Source: Pterobdella sp. o SKG-2022 (taxonomy: Eukaryota > Annelida > Clitellata > Hirudinida > Piscicolidae). From it: a stretch of DNA of 64,000 nucleotides. Position numbers and translations under genes: made by a program. The notes below the pieces were generated by a model. That model made no database searches and was not told the origin of the DNA. It saw only the letters and a program-made list of their open reading frames with translations. How positions within the stretch are numbered: the stretch's first letter is position 1; each line of letters opens with the position of its first letter. Positions 45,304-55,580 of the stretch are shown here, one piece after another. The stretch covers positions 1,133,524 through 1,197,523 of the forward strand of contig OZ038324.1 of assembly GCA_964035795.1 (NCBI GenBank), in the 5' to 3' direction.

Positions 45304-47129
45304 TCTGAAACTTTCAGTCCCCTAGTACTTATGAAGGATTTTTGAGGCAAAAAGACCCTTTCTCTCCATCAACCACCTTAGCTGGAGTTTCATGTCTTCC
45401 TTCTGCCTTCTATCTTCATTCGCTGCAAGACAATACGACTAAATCAAATTTAATGTTCATTCATGCATATAAATTTATTGGCTTCAATCCTTGAGGTTTT
45501 CTATTGATCATGTTCAACATGCACCGACTCAATAAAGAGAGATTGGATGTTTTGTGATAAAAAGCAGGAAAGGCATGTAAGAAAGCAACTCTTATCTGCG
45601 ACATGACTTCCCACTCTGAACATGCTTCCTTATTTGAAAAAACTTTTATCGAAGATATAAATTTGTGATATTTTGAATTTATTATTAACTATGCTTTTCA
45701 ATATTGATACACTATTTTACCAGATAATTTTTTTTTATTTTTTTCAAATTTTATTGCGATTATGTTTTAGATGTTTTGATGAAAAATCGTGTATGTAATT
45801 TCTACAGCAGAAGGCCGACGCAATTGAATTAAATAAGGAGGAAGCGTGTGATGGTTTCACACATGCACTGATCATCAACAATAGCCCGGCGGAAGAACCC
45901 ACCTTCTCGTGGTGCCGGGTGTGCACTCCAACAGGAGTGTCGAAGAGGTTCTAAACCACGTCAGCTTCCAACCACAACGCATTTCGAGAATTCATCCATC
46001 ATTTTTATCGCTGCTCACCAAAAGTCACAAACAGCTCGAAGCTGCAAGTTTCTTTCGGTACTCGCTCCAAAGAGTGTCGAAAGAGTCTTTGGAAGCTGGT
46101 GCTCAACAACAACAACAATCAGCAACAATAACATTTTCAACACTCATCCAAGAAGAAAGTGCAGTTTGAAAATCTTTCTTGAATTGAGACAAAAAGTTTG
46201 AAAGAATCGTTTGGTCGTGTAAGCTTATGATTTTCACAAAAAAAAAATAAGCTTCATTTTTATTCACCCATTTATTTTCCTGATTCGTAAAACTCTAACT
46301 GGGAAATCGCTCTAGCATTTCCTCACCACATCATTGACGTATTGTGGCGGCTTTTTTGTATGGAAAAAAAAATAAAGTTTGAGATTATTTGTTGGAAAAA
46401 TAACAAACTAAACATAAGATGAGGGAACATGAAGCAGAGGATAACCTGGCATGTAGCTTTAAATATCTCAAGTACAGTTTTCTTTGTTTGAATCGGGTGG
46501 ATTGCAAGAAAAATTAAATATTGGATAATAATTGAAACTTTTTCAAAAATATTTCATAGAGAACTTTATTTTATTTGCACATATCCCTCAATGTAAAAAT
46601 ACCGGCATCACATTAAAATTTCTAAATATAACTCCATTCACACCAAATTAACTCAAGTTTTATGAATTCAAAAATTTCTTGAAACATTAAAAGTGTGAGC
46701 TTACGTGTGGAATGATTGCATGCAAAATTTCAAATAGTCCAAACTCAAATGTTTTAAAGTTGTGCAACAGTCCAAAACATTCCACAACGTGAAATCCTCA
46801 TCACAACTACTACAAACCCATCTTTATTCAAACATTTCTTCTGCGGCTCGCTCTTATGCAATATATATGCATGCGCAGTTGAGCTGCGGAATAATAAAAT
46901 TTCAAAACATTCAAGCTCAGAAGATTTTTTAAAAAGATGACATTTTATATTGATCAGTTGATTAAAGACCGCTAACATATAGCGCTTCTTAACGTTGAGT
47001 TTCGAAACTGTTAATATTGCTTGCAGCTTGCTTGGAAACATTTTTCCGATGTTCCCAAACTATTCTGTCATGCAATTCATTTGACCATTAATATTTACAT
47101 TATTTATTTTTCACATATCTAAAAAATTT
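45304..47129. other. Largely featureless AT-rich region
   Basis: A plus-strand frame at 45909-46169 (EEVLNHVSFQPQRISRIHP, ending in a poly-Gln run) has a protein-like composition but no homologue I know and no clear splice context. The minus-strand frame at 46754-47041 is Lys/Phe-rich and unconvincing. Nothing else seen. Confidence 0.4.
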
Positions 47130-49190
47130 TCATGCGCACCGCCTCTTCTTGGAACATTTCTGAACCAAGTTTTTAACATTCAAGATGATCGAAGAATGTC
47201 CGTTTTTTTTCTGATGCCCAGACTTGCTTCCTTTGCCTGTTTCTGAAACCTTTTCTCCCGCAGCTTCCAGCCACCTCTTGGAAATCTTTTGCAGCTCTAA
47301 TTCACTGACGTAGAGATTCAGAGGGTCATGTGGGATGGACAAGAATCGAACGAGGTTTTGGTATTCTTGAGGCCAGCAAAACAAACCTTTCAGTGGGATT
47401 TGAGATCTGATTACATTTTTGAGAGCATAGTCAGAAAGATAAGGTTCATGTTGGCAAGAGGAGTCTGAGAAAGTTTCAGTCAGTATCACACCGAGGTACG
47501 TTTTTCGAAACAATTTTTCATTTTTTTGTTTGTTTTTTTCATTTTGATGATTATTATCTGAGTTGGTATCTTTCACGAGTAGTTTGTGGAAGTGGTTCAA
47601 GCAGATGCTTACTTCGTCTTCAGCTCCTTCAGTCACCTTTTGGTTGTTTAAGCTTAATGAGGAAGAACCCAAGCATTATTTCAACACATTCATTCCCAAA
47701 TACTTTTGGTGGGTTTTCTTGTAATTTTAAATCGTTTTAAATATATTATCGAATAACTTACAGTTTTCAAGTAGGTAGGTGTGATGATGAAGAGCACGAA
47801 ATGGGCCTGCAAAACAACATGGAACATTAGTGAAAGCATCAAGAATAAGTGGAGAAATGAACGAACACTGTCGAATCTTTTGGATGCCAGACAAGAGTAT
47901 TCCTTGTCTGGAGTCTCCTCGCTTTTGTGGTTCACTGAGATACAGAAACCATTCTTGTCCAAGAAGATCAGGACCTTCAGTTTGCACACGCAGTTAGTGA
48001 ATAATGAAATAGAATCTTAACTTTTAAATAAATAAGTTCAAATTGTTCTCGTGTATTGAATATTGACACACAAACAGCAATGATTCAGCCCGTATAGTGG
48101 AGGATTAGACTAACTATCTAGTTACCGGGTTCGATCCCGTGTTAGGCCAACAATTAGCAATTATTTCAGTGTTTTTGTTACGTTAAATTTTTAGCAAGTG
48201 CATTGATTGAGAAAGAAAAACTCTTCGTGAATACCACACAACATATGTTGGAAAGACGGCAACAACACCAACCTGCATCGACGCCTGCATATCTCCAGGG
48301 GAGCATGACACAAACAATGGGAACCTCCGACCTACCGCCACTTTGTTTGCAGGCGTTATGAGATGTTTTTATGTCAAAAAAATTTAATGAATGTCAAAAA
48401 ATTATTTGAAACTATTCGAAAAAATTTTTCATCTTAAAATGAACTTGTCATATATATATTTTGGCTGAAATGTAATGTCTGACTGGGTGAGGCGTGAGAG
48501 AAGGTGGAAGGACAAGAGTAAGTGCTGGAATGCTTGCTGGATTTGCTTTTAGAAAACGTTCTAGAAAAAGTCTGTATGGAGGAGTTTTTAAAAACAAATG
48601 TAACGATGAAGTAAATCAGGTGATATGTTTAAATCTCACGGTGTGTGTTTCTTCATACGATCTCCTCAAGCCTTCAAAGAAAAATCTTCAGTGTACAAGA
48701 TATAATTTGAAATATTTTCAATTTACTTGGATAAGCCTTTTCAATGAGTTTATAAACCGCAATGAGTTCAAGCTTTTTGAGATGTTGCATCAAAACCTCC
48801 ACAGACACCTCATTCCTCTCCTTCAACAGCTTCAGCAGTTTCAGAGATGGACATTCATTACTACTGCTCTGTAGCCACTGATGTTGAGATAAAGCTAGTT
48901 ATTCCTTTTTATAGTCATTTCTATATAAACTAGTGATATCAAATTATAGAAAACCGGTGAAAACGAAAGAATAGAACGATTGTGAGTTGAGAGCAATTAC
49001 AATCATCAAGGATGAAGTACCACAAACATTTATGTCGATGTATCTAATGCCTAGAGACCCAGCCACTTCCTTCCAGATGGATTGCAGTTGCAAGAGTTTG
49101 GCCACATCTTCTTCCACCTTCATCGGCAAACAAGATAATGGTGTGAACCGAGAATTCTCCATCATTTCAAACTCGAAATAACGCTGTATT
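47130..49190 (-). CDS. Multi-exon gene with Death-like domain, possibly a MyD88-like Death/TIR adaptor (5' end missing)
   Basis: Exon A starts at 49190 after an excellent acceptor (TCATTTCAG|) and encodes KVEEDVAKLLQLQSIWKEVA then GSLGIRYIDINVCGT. Exon B (about 48872-48732, donor A|GTAAAT) encodes CPSLKLLKLLKERNEVSVEV then LMQHLKKLELIAVYKLIEKA. Together they have the six-helix pattern and the W-K-x-V-A-x-x-L-G signature of a Death domain. A further exon (about 47990-47756) contains SVNHKSEETPDKE and AHFVLFIITPTYLKT, the latter like the TIR strand C with (S/T)PxYL. The last exon (47636-47130) ends in RRCA and a stop. Death plus TIR is the MyD88 architecture of innate immune signalling, but the TIR start (DAFVSY-like) was not found, and exon joins here are less certain than in the navigator gene. 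Confidence 0.42.
48086..48240 (+). repeat. tRNA-derived SINE copy
   Basis: Reads CAGCCCGTATAGTGG, ATTAGACTAACTATCTA, an intact box B-like GGGTTCGATCCCG, GGCCAACAATTAGCA, then GTGTTTTTGTTACGTTAAAT and TAGCAAGTGC. These blocks, in order, match the copy at 49431-49612. It lies in an intron of the Death-domain gene, in opposite orientation. Confidence 0.7.
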
Positions 49191-49430
49191 CTGAAATGAC
49201 ACCGAACAAACAAAAAAGATTCCGAGAGAAACAGAAATAATTGTGACAAACCAGCTTGGCATTAATGAAGTTTTATACGCTAGAGTGCAAGCCCCAACTT
49301 CTTAAAACAAGTGGATTTTCCTCAGTCCTCTTAATTTTGTGCGCTTTATTTCAAAATTGGAAAAAACCTGAATTTATTCGAAAAGTTACAAAATAATGAA
49401 AAGGTTGAAGAATAAAATTATAGTCGTAAG

Positions 49431-49612
49431 CGTCGGCCCCATAGCTCAATGGTTGAGCATTAGACTAATTATCTAAAGTTACCGATTTCAATCCCGCATG
49501 GGCCGACAATTAGCACCTGTTCCACAGTGTGTTTTTGTTACATTAAATTTGTAGCAAGCGCTTTGATCTATAAGGAAAAGCGCTTTATAAATACCGCATT
49601 ACATTACATCAT
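49431..49612 (+). repeat. tRNA-derived SINE, fullest copy
   Basis: The head (49433-49506) folds as a tRNA: a perfect seven-base acceptor stem TCGGCCC/GGGCCGA, box A TAGCTCAATGGTTGAGC, anticodon-like stem TTAGA/TCTAA and a degraded box B. The body follows (CAATTAGCACC, GTGTTTTTGTTACATTAAAT, GTAGCAAGCGCTTTGATCTA, AAAAGCGCTTTATAAATAC) and an (ACATT)-type tail. At least two more copies are in the window. I call it a SINE and not a tRNA gene because of the shared body and the mutated T-arm. Confidence 0.8.
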
Positions 49613-49785
49613 ATCTTCTAGTATCATATGTAGAAAAGAAAAATACTGATAAACAGCAAAAAAAATGATACTGAAACATAAATAAAAAATTAAAAATAAT
49701 TGTTTTTTTCAATAAGAGAGAAAAATTTTCAAATTAAAACTGATAAATGTTATATAATATAAAATAATGCAGAATTTTCTCGTCT

Positions 49786-49858
49786 GGCCCCGTGGCCTAA
49801 TGGATAAGGCGTCTGACTTCGGATCAGAAGATTGCGAGTTCGAGTCTCGTCGGGGTCG
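49786..49858 (+). tRNA. tRNA-Arg (anticodon TCG)
   Basis: 73 nt, beginning GGCCCCGTGGCCTAATGGAT, with acceptor stem GGCCCCG/CGGGGTC, D-arm box A TGGCCTAATGG, anticodon loop ACTTCGGAT with TCG, and T-arm GCGAGTTCGAGTCTCGT with an intact box B. It is followed directly by TTTTTT (49859-49864), a standard RNA polymerase III terminator. The sequence is close to the animal tRNA-Arg-TCG consensus and looks functional. Confidence 0.95.
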
Positions 49859-49864
49859 TTTTTT
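49859..49864 (+). terminator. Pol III T6 terminator of tRNA-Arg
   Basis: A run of six T directly after the tRNA discriminator base. Confidence 0.85.
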
Positions 49865-50530
49865 GTTAAAAGTAGTGTAAAACACTTCTAATTAATTCTT
49901 ACAAAACTATACAGAATTTATTAAAATCTTTGCAACCATTATCTTTTTAAATATTTCCATTTTATATATTTCCCTTTCAAAATTTTGCGTTTCATTTTAA
50001 TAGTGAATATGAGAAAGTGAGTTCTTATATCATCACGCATTTTTATTTTTGCCTGAAAAATGCTATCATCTTTGTCATCTGCTCAATGATGTTGCTACAA
50101 CCCTATCAAGTAAATGCCTATAGAGAATAATATGACAAGCGATAAATGAAATTTTTGGTGTAAAACTTCATCCGATTCAAGGAAGATGATGATGAGAATA
50201 GAATCATTGTCTGTAGCGCCACTCTTGCTCGTTTTTTTACATGCTTATCTTATTGTTTCCTTCATCTATAACAAATAACATATTCCACCTAGTATTCAAA
50301 TGTATAAAAATTCTTAAAATTTGCTTCATCGAAACAAATTTAATTGGAAAACCTTGTCATCACACATCTTCAAAAATATATTGGGTTAGGATTATCTGTA
50401 TATTTTCTGGCTGCCATCAAACATTCAGAGAAGCATTTCCATCAGTTCATTGATGAAGTTTCCAAATCTATTTTTTATACAAATTCCTTTGCAAGTATCA
50501 TTATTGAAACACTATGAGACGTCATCCTCA
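49865..50530. other. AT-rich, nothing recognised
   Basis: Unique-looking AT-rich DNA between the tRNA gene and the CATC-rich array. No exon or RNA gene seen. Confidence 0.5.
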
Positions 50531-50531
50531 T

Positions 50532-50566
<35 letters not shown>

Positions 50567-50692
50567 CCCCCATAATCAACACCATTATCATCATCACCCC
50601 CATCATCACCCCCATCATCACCCCCATCATCACCCCCATCATCACCTCTATCATCACCCCCATCATCATCACCCCCATCATCATCTTCTTCA
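50531..50692. repeat. CATCATCACCCC-type array at the 5' border of the RNase H LINE
   Basis: (CAT)n followed by repeated CATCATCACCCC 12-mers, ending exactly where the LINE 5' sequence (CAGCCCGACTACAGGAACC) begins. Confidence 0.9.
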
Positions 50693-53600
50693 GCCCGACT
50701 ACAGGAACCACCTTCACGTGGTGTCAGGCCCAACGGAGAGTTCCTATTCACGACGAGTAAAAGCGAGAACACGAGAAACCATCATCCCTACCATCACCAT
50801 CACCACAACCCCATACACCACCACCAATACAATCCCATACACACCACTACCACCATCAAAAAGAGAAAAAGTCGGTTTTTTTCCAAGGTCTGGATCCACG
50901 CCCTTGTTCCCAGACCGTCACCTTTTAGAGCCCTCAAACCCAGTCTTATGCGGCCTGGAAACATTGAATTCAACGCTGGTCTTAAGCAGCCTTGCGGAGA
51001 ATGTGGGAAAAAATGCACAGCAAAGGCGTTATGGTGTACTATGTGAGGAATGTTTTATCACCGCAAATGCAGCGGCTTATCAAAGACGGAAGTGGTCAGA
51101 TGTCGAGAGGCCGACAACTACCAATGTTGAAAATGCCGCCCGTGGTATCCATCCCACCCATGAACCAAATGCGGAGGGAGCTTCCGAATAGCACAGAACG
51201 GGCTTACGTGTCACTCTTGTAATCTTCCGACCCATCATAGAGGCACTAGACTGACACGGAATGATCGTGAAAGAGCAAATACGGGAGCGTTATCTTGGAT
51301 TTGGTGCCTTCGCTCGACGATGAGTAATGACCAAGAAACGGAAGATGACCAAAATGACGACGTTGACATCAGTGATGGTCCACTACAAGGGTGCGCCAAG
51401 TGTAAGCACCCGATCAGGCATTAGACCCCCAAGGCCACCTGCAACGACTGTGGCGCCCACTACCATTTTGTATGCACAGGCCTCCCGAAAGCCCAAATCA
51501 GAAATAGATGCCGAGAGTGGAACTGCTGTCTTGGTCGAAAGACGACAGAAGAAAACCACGTGCTCTCACTCTCAACTACAAACCCTCCAGCAACTCGCGT
51601 GGAAACAAATACCCCTGCAGCTGAACTTGAGAATGAACCACAAGCCCAGCTTGATGGCACCTGGTACACGGAATGCATAGAAAAAATCCACTGTGGTGCT
51701 CGCCGACTCAAATACAGTCAGTGTAAGAGTCTTATCCACATCCAATGCATGACTACGATGATAAGTCAAGCAAATTTGGCCCTCCAAACACCTACATGGC
51801 GTTGCCTCTGATGCCAACCACAAGAAGATCAGAAAGACACTGACGATGACACCAAACTAAAGCTTCAAAAGACCTCGGTCGGGACCTTCAAGCCACAGAT
51901 CAGTATACTACAGTGGAACGCCAACGGTATTTACAGGGAAAGCCAACTTCTTGAAGACAGCCGAGAAGCACAAGGTAAATGTAATCGCAATACAAGAAAC
52001 TCGCCTTCTGCCGCGTGATAAGACCCCAACTCTCACCAATTATCACTCAGTTCGTAGAGACCGACCAATACAAGGAGAAGCTTGAGAAGGAGGCCTTTTG
52101 ACGTATGTCAAGAAAACACTACCTTACAAAGTGTGTCAACCACTCAACAAAGAGGAAGGAGCTTTTGAAAGACTGTCATTACAGATAGTAACCATCTCCA
52201 ATTGGTACTTTCGTCCAGAGAAGTCCCATTTCGTGCAACGAATTGGTTTCTCAATGTTAGTTTTTCAACCAGAAATACAAAAGAATGAGATAATCTGTGC
52301 TGATTTGAATACTCACAATGAAATATGGGATAAGCATGCATGTTCTGACGATAGAGGTGCCCAGCTGGTGGAGGCCATCATGGATTCCGAGAGAGGTTTT
52401 CTCAACGATGCAAAACTAGCCACGTGCCAAGATCCAGCTTCCGGCGGCTTCTCTTCTCCAGATGTCACCATCGTCCAAAATAGCATTTACCACCACTGTG
52501 ACTGGACACCGCTGGATTCTCTTACACAGGCCAATCTCCACCATTTTCCATCTTCCATCACAACAACGAGAGGGATCAAAACGTCTAATGTGAACTGGAA
52601 GAAAGGCAACATTTCGGCATACACAGCAGATCTTAAAGAGCGATTAACCCAAAACTCATCTGACGAGAATGCATCCATCACTTCTGCATATGAATTACTT
52701 TGCACCGGCATCCTTACCGCCGCAAAATCTCACATCTGTCTCAAAGCCGTATGTATGACTAAAGAAAGTTGGAGTATAACAGAAATCTCTCGGGCCGAAA
52801 TACAGAAAGACACCGCAAGAGCAACGTCCGGTATCCAGTCCGAGCAGTACCAAGATCGAGATACTCATCTGAAACGTCTGTTTTGGGAACGAAAGGCGGA
52901 AATTTGGGAGCGGAAGGTGATAAAAAGGAAAGAGACTAAAGAGATATGGTCGATCCTCCGTAATCTCCCCACAAACAAAACCTTTGACACTGCTCGTATC
53001 ATCTCCGAAAACGGCAAAAATTATGTCAGCCCAAAGCAGAAGGCGAATGCATTCGTCAAACTGTACCGAAGTGTGAGTTCGCTAAAGGTCGAAAAATCGG
53101 TCAGTGGTCTCAAGGAGCTTTTGAATGGTCGTCTACGCTTTGAGCCGGTCCACTCTGAGAATAACGGAGAGTTCACTCTAAGCGAGATCAATGCAGCCCT
53201 CAAGAGCCTCAATCCATCCAAAGCCCCTGGACTCGACATGATCCATCTCAGACTCCTTCACCACCTTGGTCATATAGCCGTTAATACCCTATTGCGAATC
53301 TGCAACTTATCCTGGTAGACAATGGAGCTACCTCAGGCCTGGAGAGTAGCTGATATCCGCGCAGTACTTAAAGCAAGCAAGGACGCACGAAGCTAGCTGG
53401 CGTCCGAATTTGAAGCTAAATGGCCACGCACTTAAGTAGCATCCCCTCCTCAAGTTCTTTGGTATCACATATAATTGTCGGTTAACTTTTGCTCCCCATG
53501 CAGCGACTGTCAGCGGAAAGCTGCGGAGACAGGCTAGTGCTGTGAGATGCCTTGCGACTACCGACTGGGGTTACGACAAACAAACATTACGAGCTACCTA

Positions 53601-55530
53601 CATCGCGAAGGGCAGATCAGATCAGCTGTTGAATATGCGGTGGCCACGTGGCTTCCAAGAGAGTCATTTTCAAATATTTAAAATCAAATCAAATCAAATC
53701 AATGACGAGTATGAATATAGCGGTATCAACTTCAGGAGTTTCTAGACCACTGAGTATTATGAACTTTGAATGCAATTTAATGTAATGTAAGTTTTCTTAG
53801 ATATGACAATTTAAAAAAAAATTATGCAAGTTCAACTAAATAAACAAAACAGTTAACTAAGATTATAGGATAGCTCTGTTATTTGAAACAAAAGCAACCA
53901 TAATAATACTTATATAAATGACATTTAGAAAACTGAGTTGATTTTATGAATGTATAAAAATAATTAAATCTGTGATAATAAACAAAACATATATATAGAT
54001 GGAACTTCAAATAAAATATTTTGAGCAATCAAATGCTAATTTTAGACAAAATTTGAACAACTTCAATGTCTTCATCTTTTTTCTTCAATGGGACTTTCAC
54101 ACCATCACAACTAAAATCAGAAATTGCTTATCTTTTGCTTTATTGTTACATTCTTTAATATTAATTAAATGATAATATTTTTTTTAATCTTTTATAGAAT
54201 TTTCATCCAAGTAATGCCAGCCTTTATTACCCCCTAAAAGCTGGAAATTTGCCAATAATTTGCGGGACGAGCTATCACCGGACAAGTCAAAACCACACCA
54301 GTGGAGGCGATCCTTGCCGAGGCTAATCTCCCAAAAATTGGCATGAGAGCCACACAACTCTGCGCCATAGCACTAGATAAGTCGAAAAGGATTGCACCTG
54401 AAAACCTGCGTTATCAAATTGTTGAGCAGTCAACGCACAAAAAAACCCAGCTGGCAAACCAAGGTCGGAGCGGTATGGGAGTCAATCTTCGGAAATACCA
54501 GTTCTGCCAAACAGTCAGAACTTCGCCCCCAATGAATGCAGATAGGTGAACATATCTTCGAGACTTTCGGCAGCAAGTCCGGGAACGCTGAAGCCGACAA
54601 GAAGTGGGCATTACAACGATTGGAGGAAAGTTGGAACACCTTCAACCTGATTGTGTATACCGACGGATCAACAACGAATGGGACCGGAACATGTGGTGGT
54701 GGAATTGTCATTACTACTGGCCACCCTAGGTGACCCTCAAGTTTTCCGCTCTTTTGCCATTCCCACCAGCAAATGGTGTTCTTATTACCAGGCGGAAACA
54801 AAGCGGTGGTCAAAGCACTTCAAGTAATCCAGGTGGAAGAGCACGTTCAGAAAGCCCAAATTGTCAGCGATTGGCAATCTGTCTTACTTCGCATTAAAGC
54901 AACGCACCCATCCCAACCTTGCAACGACAAGGACGAACACACCATCTTTAAAACACTTTCAACGCTGCCGGCTCGGAGCTGCCAAGTGACCTTTACGTGG
55001 TGCCCGGGCTACTGTGGCATCTCTGGCAACAAGCTAGCAGATACTCAATCGAAGAAGAGAGCTGACGCTGACCAAACGGACGTTGACCATCACTACAACA
55101 CAGCCTAAGTGATGATACGCAAAGCAACGAGGGGCGGGCTGAAACGCATTAACTCACTTAGCGGATCTATGGGGATAGAAGATCGAAGATCAACAAAAAA
55201 AAAAAGGCCAACTGGGAAAAAGAGGTCAGGTGACGTTAAGCCGCCTTCGATCTGGTCAACATTCGGAAATCAAATACTGGTTGGCAAAAATGAACAGAGC
55301 AGTTGATACTATCTGTCGGAAATGTGACCTAGGTGATGAGACCTCTGAGCATGCCATCTACGAATGTCCTCGTATACATCAGCCACCTGCTGAACCACCT
55401 TCTTCCGACACAATGGCATTAAACCTTAAAGTGACTCTGATGATATGGGATTAGTGGAAGTCGATGTCAGACCTCTCAAACATTTCAAAACCCCAACCCC
55501 TACTAACTCGCTTTCACTCATCGCTCAAAA
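50690..55530 (+). mobile_element. Degraded RNase H-bearing LINE (non-LTR retrotransposon)
   Basis: Order: a finger region with CGECGKKC (50990s), a PHD-like finger (CAKCKHPIR, CNDCGAHYHFVCTGL, about 51390-51480), a third Cys/His cluster (SQCKSLIHIQC, about 51715-51760), and an endonuclease starting ISILQWNANGI (about 51900) with IAIQETRL, GGLLTYVKK and DLNTHNEIWDKHACSDDRG. The RT N-terminus has SLNPSKAPGLDMIHLRLLHH (53205-53265). A post-RT segment follows (LTFAPHAATVSGKLRRQASA, about 53485), then RNase H with VYTDGSTTNGTG (54650s) and FTWCPGYCGISGNKLADTQS (54990s), and a C-terminal LSRLRSGQHSEIKYWL with CRKC ... HAIYECP, ending at a TAG near 55452. The catalytic RT core is deleted around 53320-53480. 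A roughly 560-bp AT-rich stretch (53690-54240) interrupts the element before RNase H. Many frameshifts; the copy is dead. Confidence 0.88.
53690..54240. other. AT-rich segment interrupting the RNase H LINE
   Basis: LINE protein similarity stops near 53680 and resumes near 54250. The intervening DNA starts with TCAAATCAAATCAAATCAA and is much more AT-rich than the LINE. It may be a separate insertion, though I can see no terminal repeats or coding sequence. Confidence 0.5.
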
Positions 55531-55580
55531 ACAACAATCATCATCATCATCACTACCACTACCATCATCACCGTATCACT
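55531..55580. repeat. (ATC)n tail at the 3' end of the RNase H LINE
   Basis: ATCATCATCATCACTACC and a degenerate continuation begin about 80 bases after the last LINE stop codon. Confidence 0.85.

Noticed and set aside
47690..47989. Frame reading QTEGPDLLGQEWFLYLSEPQ as the coding frame of the penultimate Death-gene exon
   Set aside because: Its phase does not fit the next exon, whereas the FVLFIITPTYLKT frame ends in phase 0 and joins in frame to 47636; not fully excluded.
49433..49506. A tRNA-Ile-like gene
   Set aside because: Good acceptor stem, but the T-arm is mutated and the sequence continues into a body shared with two other copies, so it is a SINE head.
52098..53318. A stand-alone 406-codon host gene
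   Set aside because: It is the endonuclease and RT N-terminal part of the RNase H LINE, flanked by its finger region and RNase H.
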